The notes: generated by a model from the sequence alone, not told the origin. Counted from the stretch's first letter, positions 34,288 through 48,305 are shown. The stretch is DNA of 64,000 nt from Leptodactylus fallax (GCA_947044405.1 CAMRHE010000012.1:9420001-9484000), one strand, 5' to 3'. Translations and numbers: made by a program.

Positions 34288-35225
34288 CTTCCAACAGTCT
34301 TGAAGGAGTTCCCAGAGATGCTTAGAACTTGTTGGCCCTTTTGCCTTCACTCTGCGGTCCAGCCCACCCCAAACCATCTCGATTGGGTTCAGGCCTGGTG
34401 ACTGTGGAGGCCAGGTCATCTGGCGTAGCACCCCATCACTCTCCTTCTTGGTCAAATAGCCCTTACATAGTCTGGAGGTGTTTGGGGTCATTGTCCTGTT
34501 GAAAAATAAATGATGGTCCAACTAAACACAAACCGGATGGAATAGCATGCCGCTGCAAGATTCTGTGGTAACCATGCTGGTTCAGTATTCCTTCAATTTT
34601 GAATAAATCCCCAACAGTGTCACCAGCAAAGCACCCCCACACCATCACACCTCCTCCTCCATGCTTCACGGTGGGAACCAGGCATGTAGAGTCCATTCGT
34701 TCACCTTTTCTGCGTCACACAAAGACACGGTGGTTGGAACCAAAGATCTCAAATTTGGACTCATCAGACCAAAGCACAGATTTCCACAGGTCTAATGTCC
34801 ATTCCTTGTGTTCTTTAGCCCAAACAAGTCTCTTCTGCTTGTTGCCTGTCCTTAGCAGTGGTTTCCTAGCAGATATTTTACCATGAAGGCCTGCTGCACA
34901 CAGTCTCCTCTTAACAGTTGTTGTAGAGATGTATCTGCTGCTAGAACTCTGTGTGGCATTGACCTGGTCTTTAATCTGAGCTGCGATTTCTGAGGCTGGT
35001 GACTCGGATGAACTTATCCTCCGCAGCAGAGGTGACTCTTGGTCTTCCTTTCCTAGGGTGGTCCTCAGGTGAGCCAGTTTCTTTGTAGCGCTTGATGGTT
35101 TTGGCCACTGCACTCACTTGGGGACACTTTCAAAGTTTTCCCAATTTTTCGGACTGACTGACCTTCATTTCCAAGTAATGATGGCCACTCGTTTTTCTTT
35201 ACTTAGCTGCTTTTTTTCTTGCCAT
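34183..35225 (-). pseudogene. Tc1 transposase pseudogene
   Basis: The minus-strand ATG at 35225 opens a basic leader, then an early frameshift in an A-run disrupts the helix-turn-helix region. The central part (35113-34715) is open with VLWSDESKFEIF, the first catalytic aspartate, and stops at a TGA that looks like a decayed CGA codon. The next part (34696-34463) has HGGGGVMVWGCFAG and FQQDNDPKH. The last part (34521-34183) has PPQSPGLNPIEMVW, in which the normally conserved aspartate next to the catalytic glutamate is glycine. Intact members are about 340 residues. Confidence 0.92.
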
Positions 35226-35366
35226 AATACAAATTCTAACACTCCATTCAGTAGGACTATCAGCTGTGTATCCACCTGACTTCTGAACAACACAACTGAT
35301 GGTCCCAACCCCATAAGGCAAGAAATCCCACTTATTAAACCTGACAGGGCACACCTGTGAAGTGAA

Positions 35367-35634
35367 ACCATTTCAGGTGACTACCTCTTGAAGCTCATCA
35401 AGAGAATGCCAAGAGTGTGCAAAGCAGTAATCCAAGCAAAAGGTGGCTACTTTGAAGAACCGAGAATATAAGACATATTTTCAGTTGTTTCACACTTTTT
35501 TGTTAAGTATATAATTCCACATGTGTTAATTCATAGTTTTGATGCCTTCAGTGTGAATCTACAATTTTTATAGTCATGAAAATACAGAAAACTCTTGGAA
35601 TGAGAAGGTGTGTCCAAACTTTTGGTCTGTACTG
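35367..35634 (-). repeat. 268-bp terminal inverted repeat, copy C (gene 5' side)
   Basis: Carries an extra inverted copy of the end of the transposase gene upstream of the true gene start. Confidence 0.9.
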
Positions 35635-35636
35635 TA

Positions 35637-38600
35637 TGTGCCTAAAATCATGTTGCTTTTTACCACAGAAAAGTGACTCTATAGAGTATCTATGCAAGTG
35701 TAATTTATGATGTTCATCTTATTAAAAAAAAATATGCAAAATTTTTGTATAAACGTACATCACTCAGGCTGCGTTCCCATCTGCGCCAGAGTCTCCGTTT
35801 GAAAGTGCTGCAAGTCAACTTTTTTGCCTTCCGGTTTCAGTTTCATTGAAGGGTTTAGCGGTCTGTGTCTGACAGACCAGAACAATGGAAATCTGGGTGC
35901 AGTTGTGAGCATAGCATCAATTACTGTATATGTAACAAATAGAAGAGGTCAGTCTAGTTTGGGGAATAGTTGTGCGGCATACTGTAGATTGTGCAAAATG
36001 TATCAAATAATTTGCACCTTTGGACAACTTTTGGCACAATGTAAAATAGGTGCACACATAAAAGCTCAAATAACAAATTCTTATCTTTAATCTAACGGTT
36101 TGCTGAAATCAGTGAGTTTAATGTCGGCTAAACTCAATGAATTCAGCAAACTATTCAACAATGAAGACATCCAAACTCTCCCAAAAGGGTAGATATAAGG
36201 AGAGAGAAAGACTGGGAAGTTGGATTCCGGGGTTGCCTGGCTTATTACCCTTGGCAGAGCCAAGCATGCATGTGTATAAGGGAGTCCAGAGGAACAGCTA
36301 AATAGCCATAGCTATTTAGAAAATTCCCTCATGGCTCTTCAGGAAATCCTCACTATATTACCTGTCCATCTGAACTAGTAAACCATAGAAATTATTAGTA
36401 CAGTATATGCAATGTAGATGATAAGAGGGGGACCCTATAATTCTTCTATTACTGTTATGATTTTAATTATCAGTGGGCACTCATGCCTGCTGGGCCCCTG
36501 TACAGCTGCCTTTCAGATTGCCAGTCAAAAGGCATAAACATAATAAAATCAGCAGTTATGTGCTCTACTAAGAGCTACAGGCAAAGTACCACTACTGGGT
36601 TTCAAAATCTGAGGGGGTGCTGTTGTGTAACTGTCTACATATTCCACCACCAGTAGTGAAAAGTTCTAACACAAAGTGGAGGTTTGCCTGGACTTTATAA
36701 AACTGAAACTGTTTGAAAATGTGTGACAAAACTCAGCTCTGTTACATATGTACAATATGCATGGAATGGGAATAGCAAAGATACTGGGGCTGAATTAGTA
36801 ATCCTATTTATATTCAGACATGGTAAATTTAGGACAAGCAGTTTAAGGACGTACCACAGCTATCAGGGTGGCTCATGCTAGATGATAAGTTTAGTGCATC
36901 TTTAGACACTGTTGTCTAACTTTACACCACCTGTTGGTTGATTGATGCCCTGTGCCTGCTAAACTACTCCTTTTATTACACAAGGAGCAAAAAAATCAGC
37001 CAAAAAATAAATCTGGTGACAATTGTTTGGAGGAAATTAAGCCTAAATGCCAGTGCATTAGGGTTAGTAAATCTTTAATAAAAAAAAGCTCTAAGAAATA
37101 TTGCGGTCTAAGAAGCATGTTGTATTCTTCTATAAAGGTAGAAGAAAGGGCATGCTTTCTTAATATAGTTCACAGGCTGTCATTGTTTTCGTCATCTCTT
37201 TCTCTTTGTTGGAATGAAGTATCAAGATTTCACTGGAAGGCTAAATAGTTATGCGGTCTGCTTAAACCATTCAGAATTGTTTGTGAGTGAAAGCTATCAA
37301 GATTTATTTCACATTGTAAAAATAGGTTAAATGCAGTTACCCAGACAATACCCTGCAGAAGGATTCCTTCCTTCCTATTGCATGTTCTGCCTGGCTAACC
37401 AAACTAAAAGGCCCAAACTCTACTGTTGTGGCAAGTAGGCTTGTCCAGTGTTAAAACCAACAAATGCAGTTTCTGGTGGCTGCTCTCAAAACGCTGGACA
37501 TTGAATCAACAAGTAAAGTAATTGAAATGCAAATTAAGCCATGTACTCAGCAACACCTTACTAGTCCTGCTTTATCCACAGCCACTGGAAACCCTAGCTG
37601 ATCCACTCACAGAAGATGCTTGTGAAAAATACAAAGTATAGTCCTTTAGCAGATCTTGTCCGGCATTATTTAAGTGAACCAGAAATTCTGAAAGTACTGT
37701 TGTTTTATATTTACTTAGACTATAGTACCTTTTGCACAAAAAATATTCTCTATGTGTCCACAAGATCTTTTGAAGAAAATGTTCTGAGCATTTAATATAC
37801 TTCATGGCAAAGTCTAAGAAGAAAACGACCCTGGTTTGTGTCCTTCCTTACCTTTCCTCTTGACTCAAGATAGCCTGAGTTGTGGCAAAAGATGACTAGC
37901 TTTGAACAAATACTCAAACCATCTGACATTTTTTCAAAGCAGGTCATTTCACACCGCTCATCTCAAGATATTTCAAGCCAATAGGAATGATAGGGAAAGA
38001 CTGATCTGGAAATGTCAATAGTTTTTGAATATAAAGATAAGACAATAATTCCTGGCTCCAAATAGATCATGAATGGTTTGAGATGCAGTTCTTAACATAG
38101 CAACTTGTATGGATGAGCTAATGTGTCTATGGACTGCATGAAGCGTATTCAGGGTTCTACCTTGCAAACACTGATGGCCTGAGCTGAAGACAGAACCAAA
38201 GTCATACGTAAGAGGGAGTTTCATGGTTAGCTAGCTTCTGCTAGATTTCACACAGTCCAACTTAGTGCTGTCCTGCTGTTCTGCGCTGAACCAATGCCCA
38301 ACTAATTCTACCTGCACCCTCCTCCTTCATTCAATGTGCAATTTAAGCTGCCTTTTTTCACTGCAAGGCTTCTGTGGGAGACACTAATATGGCATGTTAA
38401 TATACTGTGTGATGCACAGGGAAGGTCGCTATTATTAGTGGGGGCACAGAAGGACTGGGCAGCACAAAGTGGAAATGCAGTTTCCACTTTACAAAAACCT
38501 GCATATGTCCCAGATAGGACATCAATGTTATAGCCTTGAAGAACCCCTTCATTTCAGTTAACTGTAGTTAAAGGGGATTTTCAAGACTTTTGCATTGTTT

Positions 38601-40405
38601 ATCCTTGGGGTCCAACTCTCAGCATCCCACCAATAAGCTGTTTGAAAAGTAGGCAGCAGTCAAGGAGGTTGTTTTATCAGTGATTGACAGCCTCTTCTCT
38701 ATGACTGTACATAGGACCTGATAGGACCACCTCATTCACTTCTTGAGAGGGAAAGATCAGAGATTTCAGTGGATAAATAAGGTTATACTGAATCTTTTTC
38801 TGCTTAGATCCTCCTGCTCTATAACATGTTGCCTGCAAATTGAAAAACATTTTCCATGTGATAGGTTCCCTCTTAAGCATACCTATAATTGTATTTTGCA
38901 TAGATCGTACATGTAGATATATGCAATATATTTTATTACAGGAAAGTGGCATCTTCTAGATGCTTAATATTTGGCCAAATGTTGGTTTACTTACAAAAGT
39001 CTTTTTATCTTTTTTTTTCTTTATTAAGGACTTAAGATTAAGTCTCATATGTGACCCTTTTCCTTCATGTATAAGGACTGCGGAGGCACCTAAGGTCTTA
39101 CACTTACCATGTAATTTTGGACCTTGTTCCAATATATAATATGTCATTCTCTTATTAATAATGAAAGTCTACTAAATATCACAATTTTTCTAAATAACAG
39201 TAATATTCATCTACCCCAATATCCTTCTAGTCTATAGTTATCTTCCCACATATAAGTATAACTCCTTTAAGAGTACGGCTACTATCAGTCAGCTTAAAAA
39301 AAGGAAAAGAAAGAAGATGAGAGGTTTACTAATGACAAGTCTTGTCAGAGGGAGGAGGTAGGTTGCTGGGATGGATAATCACTACAATTCCTGTGTAAAT
39401 AATCATTATCATCCTACAATGATAAAGTGAAGAAAATACAATGGTTAGAGAGAAGAGATGGAGCAGGAAAGATTACCAGTTGTATCCGACTGTCTTAAAG
39501 TAATGCAGATTTTAAGCTACAGTACAATAACTGAGTGTATTGAGCTTATTTTACTGGTTCTTCTTAAAAACACAACCATTTTATAAAGAATGTAATAACG
39601 TGAACCAATGTTGGACTGAGCCCACCTGAGGAAATTATTCTGATAGGACAACTCACTATCTATACAGGACATTACACGTCCATAATAACTGCATCATATA
39701 TATTAGTATTACCATAACTCACATAGGACATATCAGTTAAAATTAATATATCATTTGTGACTCATAGTTGCATATGAGTGGCATAAGAAAATGAAGAGAA
39801 AATGAAGGAAAAATCACAGATGACTATAATATGATATGACATAATATATCACATGCACATATAAACATATACTCTTCTGTAAAGGCTAATGAGAGGTACA
39901 TTATTATTTGTGTTGCTTCAATTGTTAGTTTACAACCTTACCTTTACAGATCCATACATGTTAGTTTTCAAAGTATGGAGGAAGTACCTAAAAATGAAAT
40001 CTATATCCAAAATTATAGTTTTAATGCGTTTTACATTTTTACTTTATTTCATGGTTAACTGAAAGCAAAAAGGTCAAGGTACATTACCATAAATATGTAC
40101 CCAGTCATTTTGAAGGAACCTCCCTTATTTGAGCAGCAAAAACACATGAAAGAAAGTGAGATAACCTAGGAAATGGAAGCCACTTATCTAGAGAGCATAT
40201 CAACAAATACAGGGATACAATAAAGCACAGCAAGATATTAATTTGTTTTTGTTCTGGCCTTATGTGTAAAATAACTTTTTTTGCTCTAAATGTAGAAAAA
40301 CATGAGACTTGCTTACATTACATCAGTGTGTGTAATAGTTTTTAATCAACACATTTGGAACATTTGGACTTCTATTCAAGTCAAATGTATCATTAAAATT
40401 TCTAT
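35637..40405. other. unique DNA, no gene seen
   Basis: Several short reading frames on both strands (for example 36952-37248 and 38677-38952) lack domains and have non-coding composition. 'aggctgcgttcccatctgcg' near 35767 resembles the end of a MITE. 'gttaaaggggattttcaaga' near 38570 resembles one half of a TTAA-type MITE. Confidence 0.45.
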
Positions 40406-40406
40406 T

Positions 40407-40613
40407 TGAGGCCTGGTTCATAACCGCATTAAAAAAAGCGGTTACCTTAGGAAACCGGCGGACCCCATAGACTATAATGGGGTCCGTTTGGTTTCCGCTC
40501 AGTTTCCACACGAAAAATGCGGAGAGAAAAGTGCTGTTTGCAGGACTTTTCTCTCCGCATTTTTCATGCGGAGAGGGGAAAGGATGCAGAACGCAGATGT
40601 GAATCGGGCCTTA
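40407..40613. repeat. small MITE with internal hairpin
   Basis: The ends 'aggcctggttca' and 'gtgaatcgggcct' are inverted. Inside is a strong hairpin of 'gaaaaatgcggagagaaaag' opposite its complement around 40511-40570. About 205 bp, no coding sequence. Confidence 0.65.
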
Positions 40614-43600
40614 TATACAAAATACACATTGTAGTTACTGTACATACATCTACAGCTGCTTCCTAGGAGTCCATGCCAACTTTTGTATTTTACAATACAT
40701 TGCAAAGGAGTCCATCTTGATATCTCATGAGCACACATGCACTACATTAGTGGAAACAAGGTCATGTTAGAGTTGAGTTGCAAAAAGTTCCCTGCCAGCA
40801 CCTAGTAATAGGAAGTGGAATTGCATTACCTATGGCCTCTTATAACTCTTCTCAGTGTGCAGTACTTATAATATCAACTTGTCTGCTGATCAAGAAGACT
40901 GCACTAGAGGTAGGTGCATTATAGTTTTAGGTTGGCTTCACTCATTGTCATGGCTCTTCCTGACAAGTAAAGTCACATGCTACATACAATAAGAGTATAA
41001 CGCAATAATGTCACAAAGTACAGCAATACAAAATTACATCTATCGTTAAATTTGGGCTGTACCATATGCTTATTTTTTTGTACAAATATTTTTACAGTTC
41101 AATTTATGTCACTATAGACATATAGAGACATAGAGAAATAGTATGATAATTAAATGCAGGATATCTATGGGATCCCCTATATATCCTGAATGCTGTTGGT
41201 TGGTTCTTTGGGCCTGCCTTTACCCACCAGAAGATCCTTTGGTGGATCAGTTCAGATGTATTTACTAGATAATAATGGCCTTATAATATATGTTATTGGT
41301 CATATAGTATTGTAGATTTGGTTATGTCAGGCTTGGGAAGTATGCGGGAATTATTTCTATCAATAAAATATGAATACCTTTTCGGTCTATTTTGCAAGTT
41401 ACATGGTCTAAGCATAATTAAACCAGCAAAAAACACTAAAGATTAAGCCATAAATAAGTGGTGTAATATGCATTTATATTTCACAATTAACTACATGATC
41501 CAACTAATTTTAAAAAGGGGAAGCAATGAGATGACAACATTGTGTAAGATAATGTGACAGCCTCAAGAAAATCACTCACTAGGTTTTCCAGAATGCAAAC
41601 ATGGCATACCTGATATCCATCACATCCTGTACAGCTTAGTTCTCATCTACATCCTGAGAAAGATGTAGTCCCTGAGGCTAGGTTCACATCAAAATCCTCT
41701 GTTTGCATCCATTAGTAAGAGAAACTTCTCTGTCCATTGTTGTGATCCTTTGATAGCTGTTTTCCTCAAAATGTTTTTTTTAATAAATTCTAATGTCATG
41801 TATACCACCCTACTACACAACCTAATATGACTCACATAGAAATGTGTGGGACTCTGTACCTCTGATTTCATGAGGAGGAACAGTATATGGAGATTTTTTT
41901 TCCATAAAATCCAACAAAAATATCATTGCATGCTCCATCAGATGTCCCATAATGGTAAATGGTTGTATTTTTTCTTAGAGGCATTGTTTCTTTGTTGCTT
42001 CAGAGAGGCACAATATACAAAGAGTACCTGCAGCTCTGCTATACATGCTTCATGCACATAGGTTTGTCATTTACCTGGGGACTTAAGAAAATATATTTTG
42101 CATGGACAAATACATTACATGTTTTGGCTGATTTAGCAGCGGGATTTGTTATATGGGAATTTATATAAATTTGCCGTTAACAAATGCTTTTTTTCATTCA
42201 AAAGAATTCTCACATTCACAAATAATAGACTTTAGGCGTACAGAAGGTATTGCAGAGGTAGTAGTGTCACCAAGGCCCAGGTGCCTAAGAGGGGCTTAAT
42301 GGCTTCTGTCCCTCATAAGAAATCACCAATTTTATAAATTGCAGGCCCTGTTACAAATATTGCATTGGAACCTAAGAACCTCAAGTTACACCTCTGTGCA
42401 ACCTTAAATAGCTAAAACTGTACAGCAGCCACATAATGATTAGTACTGGAGCCTAGAAGTCTTCATAAGTAACCCAGGACAGCTAGATGATCTGACAATA
42501 ATTATATGCCTTATTGAGAAGCTTTATATCAAAAAGCTGATCTTATGTTTAGGCTTGTGTTTCCAAGGCTAATTTCAATGCATGTAGTGCAGCACAACCA
42601 AATTATCTCAGCCTATACTAATTTAAGAAGAAGTCTCACTTAGGGGTCAGAGATCGGCCTGATGAAAGTTGGAAAGCTCTTGGCTCCAAATGGAAACAAA
42701 AGAGAAAAAAACAATAAAAAGCTCAGGACACATGATAAAATGCCTGTACCTCTCTGGCTCCCATTTAATAAGTGTCTCCGGTGTTGCAGGGTCCCTTCTG
42801 GCATAAAAGTGATTGCAATTAAGTAATTAAATGGATTAAACAAAAGCTTTTTATTGTGCAGCACGTTGCAAGCTATTAAAATGAAGAAGTAACAGAGCCA
42901 TTCGCAAACAGATGGTTTGAGTTTCCTGTGATATCCTGTACACATTTGTTTTCAATTTGTCTAAAAATAATGGAAGAAAACAGAGCGCAGGGGCCCAGTA
43001 TGAGTTTTAAGGAAGGTTTGGCTTTTTTTTTTTTTTTAGATCTGATAAGTTTATAACCACATATGTTTGAAATCACTCCTTCTCCAGAACACAAAAAGGG
43101 AAGAGTTTGGAAAAACTGTCAAGCATCGCATGTTTATTTTATGTAATACCCCGCACTGTTTTTTCAAACACTACAGACCCTATTCATCCAGGTCCACTAA
43201 ATATTTGGCTACAATTGTTGTCTGGCACCCACAATTTATCATCAAATCATTGAGATTGGCCTTAGCTCAAGTGCTTTAACTGTATCTTTTCCACACAAAA
43301 ATAAACAAGAATGTGCTAGAAAGCTGGACGTTTACTTTTTAGCTATAGATATTAAAAACAACAATAATACTAACAATATCTAATAATTATGGAGGCTGCC
43401 AAGGGCATGCACGCCATAGAAGCTGCCATGATGCCCACATTGAAGCATAATTTAAATTGATCCTATGCTCATTTCCCTTGGGCCAGGTGGATTTGTATAC
43501 AGTTCCAAGCAATGGTAGCAAGCAAATAAGGGAACCAGGAAGGACAGAAGACCTATAAACATTAATGCATTCCCCAAAGAGTTCTTCACTACCTCTCAGA

Positions 43601-44391
43601 TGCATTTTGCTCATTTTTATTTATTCTGTCTTTGTAAACCATGCTAAAAATGGTTCAGAGACATATATACATAAATTGATACATACACGTACAATGGACA
43701 AATGAAACTACTTGCTTTAGAATTCTTGGTGAAATGCTTGCTGAAAAGGTGGCAGCGCTTACGATGGAACAATGCGTACCAGAATTACACCAAAATTCTG
43801 GCACAGATTTCTGTAACTAATAGTTGATATAAATTTAGACTAGACAATTGAAACATGCACCTCATTTATTAACCAGCATCGGCCTCTATGATAAATATGG
43901 TGCATTTCAAGACTGTCTAACCAAAGTATGCACCATCTGCCGAATTGGTAAATTTGTCCCAATTTCCTTCATATATACAAAGCTTTCTTAAAGAAAAACA
44001 ATCATTATCACATAAGGCAACTGAATAGAGTCCAGCTTTCAATGTGAAAATAATGAATTGAATTGTTGTTAACTGTTGGCAACAAAAGCACTTTATATGT
44101 AACTACTGGTAGATGCAGCCTATGAGGTTTATTTATTCGATGCTGCAGACCAACCATATGTAAGTTATGTGTGATCAGAATATTAAGGATATCAAAGAAT
44201 ATTTCATCTCCAACATATCCCTCTTTATAGTCAAAGTGATAAAAGGCTATAGACACTTTTTGGGGGCTTATTATTTTTTATGTAATGCATTTATTTTTGG
44301 CTTAATAATATTTTTGCCACAAGTTTTCTTTACAAATTTTAGACCATGTGGCTTCTGCGGGTGGCAAGTTTACATAGGAAGCTGTAGTATG
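40614..44391. other. unique DNA, no gene seen; possible conserved stretch
   Basis: No supported gene. At 42770-42960 there is an AT-rich block with homeodomain-like words (AATTAAGTAATTAAATGGATTA split by no repeat) that has the look of a conserved non-coding element. This is impression only. 'ggctaggttcacatc' near 41680 resembles a MITE end. Confidence 0.4.
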
Positions 44392-44603
44392 CTGTTCATT
44401 AGCAAATCTAACAGACCTGCTGCCTGATGGTTTTGTCTCCTTCCCCTCTCTTTCCTTTCCTGAACAATCTTCTAAGCTGATTTATGACCAAATCGACATT
44501 GATTTGATCATAAAAGTCTTAGAAGATTGTTCAGGAAAGGAGAAAGAGGGGCTGGAGTCTGAGCCATCAGACAGCCAGTCTGACAGATTTGCTAGGATAC
44601 GGT
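44392..44603. repeat. foldback MITE
   Basis: The inner arms 'cctttcctgaacaatcttct' and their inverted partner are perfect. Pairing extends outward through 'tgcctgatgg' and 'ccatcagaca' to 'agcaaatct' and 'agatttgct'. About 210 bp. Confidence 0.75.
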
Positions 44604-45097
44604 GTTCTGCAACTTGCTATAAAGCTACAGATGGCAAACGTTTGAGAGTAATAATATGATCAAATAAAAAAATATTAGCTAAAATACATGAGTTCTAGTT
44701 CAAATACGCTCTTAAAGGTGCTCATAACCTTAAAGTGTGCTGTCAACACTGATGGTTGAACCCACCTGTGCTGTATTAGAGTAGAGATTCATTTGGCATC
44801 ATATATACAGTATGCCAACTTAGTGGTAGAAAAAGTTTTAGCTCATATAGCAGGGTGCGTAATGTACATACTGTAGATATATACCAGCAGCAAATTTGGG
44901 GGGATTTTGAGTTTAGGAGAATTTAAAAAGCCAGAGATTACCTGCTGTTAAATAGAAGATGAAAAAGTAATTTCAGGATAACAATACATAAAAGTATTTC
45001 ATACATCCTCTACAGTTGGTCAAGCACATAGCAGCTATTTATGCTAATTCCACCATATACATGACTCTAGCAGTAATATAAGCCATAACATATGATT
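44604..45097. other. no gene seen
   Basis: Unique AT-rich sequence. Confidence 0.45.
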
Positions 45098-45676
45098 GCT
45101 ATAAGATTTTTCAATTTAAACTTATTACACTCACCCATAAATCCCTCCATAGCACTGCACCTCCTTTCATCTTCTGCCTCATCTATGTCAATCACCCTAG
45201 CCATCCTATCCATTCTGTCAATGACCTTAGACTTATATCCCCCTGTTATTCGAACATCACATTCCTGTCCTTAAGACTTTTCTTGAGCTGCACCAGTGTT
45301 CTGGAATGCTCTACAATGGACTCTAATATCACACTTTTTTAGGCAGACTTATCACAAGACTTGATCACAAAGTTTTACATTTCCTCACACTAAGCTAACA
45401 TTTCTTATCCTAAGCAATCCTTTCTACTCTCTTCCTCAGAACCTGACCTGTCCATCTAGAGACCCCTGCACTCCATGCACTGTACTGTATATTCACAGTT
45501 ACCAGCTAGTCATGGACTCATACAGCTTCAGTTATGTGACCTTTTTTTATTAGTAAAAGATGGCTGGATCATTGTACCAATGTACCCTCTTACCTCTTGT
45601 GTCATCCCTATTTCCTCATAGATTGTGAACTCTTGCAATCAGGAAGATGTTGGCGCTATATAAATAAAATGTAGTA
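45098..45676 (+). repeat. L2/CR1-type LINE 3' fragment
   Basis: The plus-strand counterpart of the element ending at 4920: end of the reverse-transcriptase frame (a CTCCC-type region with 'ttttcttgagctgcacc'), then the 3' UTR with 'gattgtgaactcttgcaatc', and the tail 'ttggcgctatataaataaa'. Several indels. 5'-truncated. Confidence 0.78.
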
Positions 45677-46640
45677 TTATATCTTAGGAGCTTGCATGTA
45701 ATACCCATAATATAGCAGACAAAAACATTTGATTACATACATGTACACTGTAAAGTATTTATATGTTTGTGTTTTCTGTTGGTGTAGTAAAATGTAGATG
45801 CTATCAGGTCATACTTGACTATAAACTTATGGTATATTTTGAAACATCCCCAACAACATAACTTTCCAGCTAATACCCAAGTACTTCCTGTAATAGGGAA
45901 CTGTCAACATTCCTAGTGATTGGCAAAGCAGATTTATTTTAGCATTGTCTTTCAGTGGCAATAAGCATGTGGATTTCCTGCCATTTGCACCTATTTAAAT
46001 TGTCCATATTCATTTGCTACAGTGAATAACTCGCAGGCCTCTCTGAACAGGAAGGTGTACACAAGTAATTACTATGTTTCTGTATCCCCTTTCTTGTAAG
46101 CCAGTCAGCAACATAAAACTTAATAGTCACACAAAGCAAAGACATCATTAGTGAGTGTGGGGTGATTGCTAGAGATTATTTTATTTGGCTGAAGGCGGGG
46201 GAACACATTGGGTCATAAAACATCTCTTTTCCTGTATGCATTGTTTCATTTGTTTCATCATTTGCTTATTTGTTGAGGTTTTCCCCCTATTTGTCTATAG
46301 GGCTTTTTCAAGCAGAGTTCAGGCCTCGGTCATTCACAGAATGTCAGAGAGGGTTAGTTAGGAAAATTAGGTATACCACTACACTAAAAACATAAAAAAG
46401 CAATAAGAAATCTGCTATTGTCCAGAGTGCACTAAACCAATAAAAGCTGTGTGGCTGTTAAGCACACTGGCCATGCATTTGGGAATTTGTGGATTTTTTT
46501 GTATGTCTTTATGCATCAAAGGTAAGCACCGTATAAATAAATCTATCTAGATATATCATAAAAGCAAATATTGATTTGTCTGTCTTCTATAATTCTGTAA
46601 TGATAATGTTGAGTCCCAATAAATGTAAATCTTAATTCTT
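45677..46640. other. no gene seen
   Basis: Unique AT-rich sequence with no supported features. Confidence 0.45.
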
Positions 46641-46982
46641 TAGGATACCAAGACATTTTGGACAATGGTATGCTTCCAAGCATGTGGGAACAGTTTGGGG
46701 AAGGTCTTCTGTTCCAGCATGACTGTGCCCCAGTGCACAAAGCAAAATCCATAATGGTTGAGTGAGTTTGGATTTGGTGTGGAAGAGCCACTGAACTAGA
46801 TGATGACATTGGTGTCTGAAAAAAATCCTGCAGACAAACTCTAAATTCCTCTAGAAAGTTTTCCAAGAAGAGTGGAAGCTGTTTTAGCTGCAAAATGGAG
46901 ACAAATCCCATATTAACATCTATGGATCTAGAATGTAATTGATGATGTAATGTGTATGTGTCCCAATACTTTTGTCCATATA
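46641..46982 (+). pseudogene. Tc1 transposase C-terminal remnant with right end
   Basis: The plus strand gives a GYQDILDNGML-like block, then FQHDCAPVHKAKS, the block with the second catalytic aspartate, followed by broken coding sequence. It ends in TGTCCCAATACTTTTGTCC, a terminal repeat of another Tc1 family, close to a TA. The 5' part is missing. A minus-strand frame of 177 residues over the same DNA is a shadow. Confidence 0.75.
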
Positions 46983-47354
46983 GTCTGTACATATCAAAAT
47001 TTGCCAATATATTTGGAGGTGCAAATTGAGTCTTGAAGGAAACATCGGAGAGGAAAACACAGATTAAGCGTATCATTATAATCTATGTTCATATGTGAAG
47101 GTAGTGTTTCTCAACTGGCATTCATTATAGAAATGTGATATACTGTGATAAAAACCAATCATGTATTTCTAGGAGAACTCGTATTTGACAGAATTCTAAA
47201 TCTAGAATATCTCTGTGCACATATACCAGTTTCTGATTTCTGAGAGACACATTAAGACTAAGGCCCCACATTGCTAAAAAGCTGCTTTTTTTTGTTTCAG
47301 ATCTCTGTGGTTTTTTGAGCCAAAGCTAGGACTGTATTTAGCAGAAGGGAGAAG
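46983..47354. other. no gene seen
   Basis: Unique sequence. 'taaggccccacattgctaaa' near 47260 resembles the end of the palindromic family at 52352. Confidence 0.4.
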
Positions 47355-47356
47355 TA

Positions 47357-47555
47357 TAGTGGGGAAAAAGAGTATTTAGTCAGCCACCAATTGTGCAAGT
47401 TCTCCCACTTAAAAAGATGAGGCCGGCCTGTAATTGACATCATAGGTAGACCTCAACTATGAGAGACAAAATGAGAAAACAAATCCAGAAAATCACATTG
47501 TCTGATTTTTAAAGAATTTATTTGCAAATTATGGTGGAAAATAAGTATTTGGTCA
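47357..47555 (+). repeat. terminal inverted repeat, Tc1 copy D
   Basis: Inverted match to 51543-51741, both 199 bp. It includes the internal repetition 'aagtatttggtca', which echoes the terminal 'agtatttagtca'. Confidence 0.88.
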
Positions 47556-48305
47556 ATAACAAAAGCTCATCGCAATACTTTGTTATATATCCTTTGTTGG
47601 CAATGACAGAGGTCAAACGTTTTCTGTAAGTCTTCACAAGGTTGGCACACACTGTTGTTGGTATGTTGGCCTATTCCTCCATGCAGATCTCCTCTAGAGC
47701 AGTGATGTTTTGGGGCTGTCTCTGGGCAACTTGGACTTTCAACTCCCTCCAAAGGTTTCCTATGGGGTTGAGATCTGAAGACTGGCTAGGCCACACCAGG
47801 ACCTTGAAATGCTTCTTCGAAGCCACTCCTTCGTTGCCCTGGCAGTGTGCTTGGGATCATTGTCATGCTGAAAGACCCAGCCACGTTTCATCTTCAATGC
47901 CCTTGCTGATGGAAGGAGGTTTGCACTCAAAATCTCACGATACATGGCCCCCAGGGTCGGACTGGCCCACCTAGGAAACGGTGAATCCACCGGTGGGCCC
48001 CGAGCCCCAACTATTAGTCCTCATGTCATGGGGGCCTGATCGGGATCCTGACCATCCCGATCAGGCCCCTGACCAGTGGCGTAATGATCGCGTTCGCATG
48101 GGGTGCGACCGCAACCGGGCTCGGCGGGGTATGGGACCCGTGGCCAGCTGGAGATGCCCGGGGCCCCAGACCACTATGATAGTGATCAGGGAAAGCCTGT
48201 TTCCCTGACCGCTATACATACTGTTATTGGAAAGGGGCCCTGGCATATTGCAGGCCCCTTTCCAATAGATGGCAGCCCGGGGGAGGTGACTGAAAACAAC
48301 ATATT

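Larger units (their letters stand above)
34020..35634 (-). mobile_element. Tc1-like transposon, inactive (copy C)
   Basis: The ends start CAGTACAGACCAAAAGTTTG, flanked by TA at 34018-34019 and 35635-35636. The terminal inverted repeats are 268 bp each (34020-34287 and 35367-35634) and include the last codons of the transposase. The gene runs on the minus strand and is disrupted. Confidence 0.95.

Noticed and set aside
46543..47076. 177-codon minus-strand frame
   Set aside because: Shadow of a plus-strand Tc1 transposase remnant (FQHDCAPVHKAKS) and its terminal repeat.
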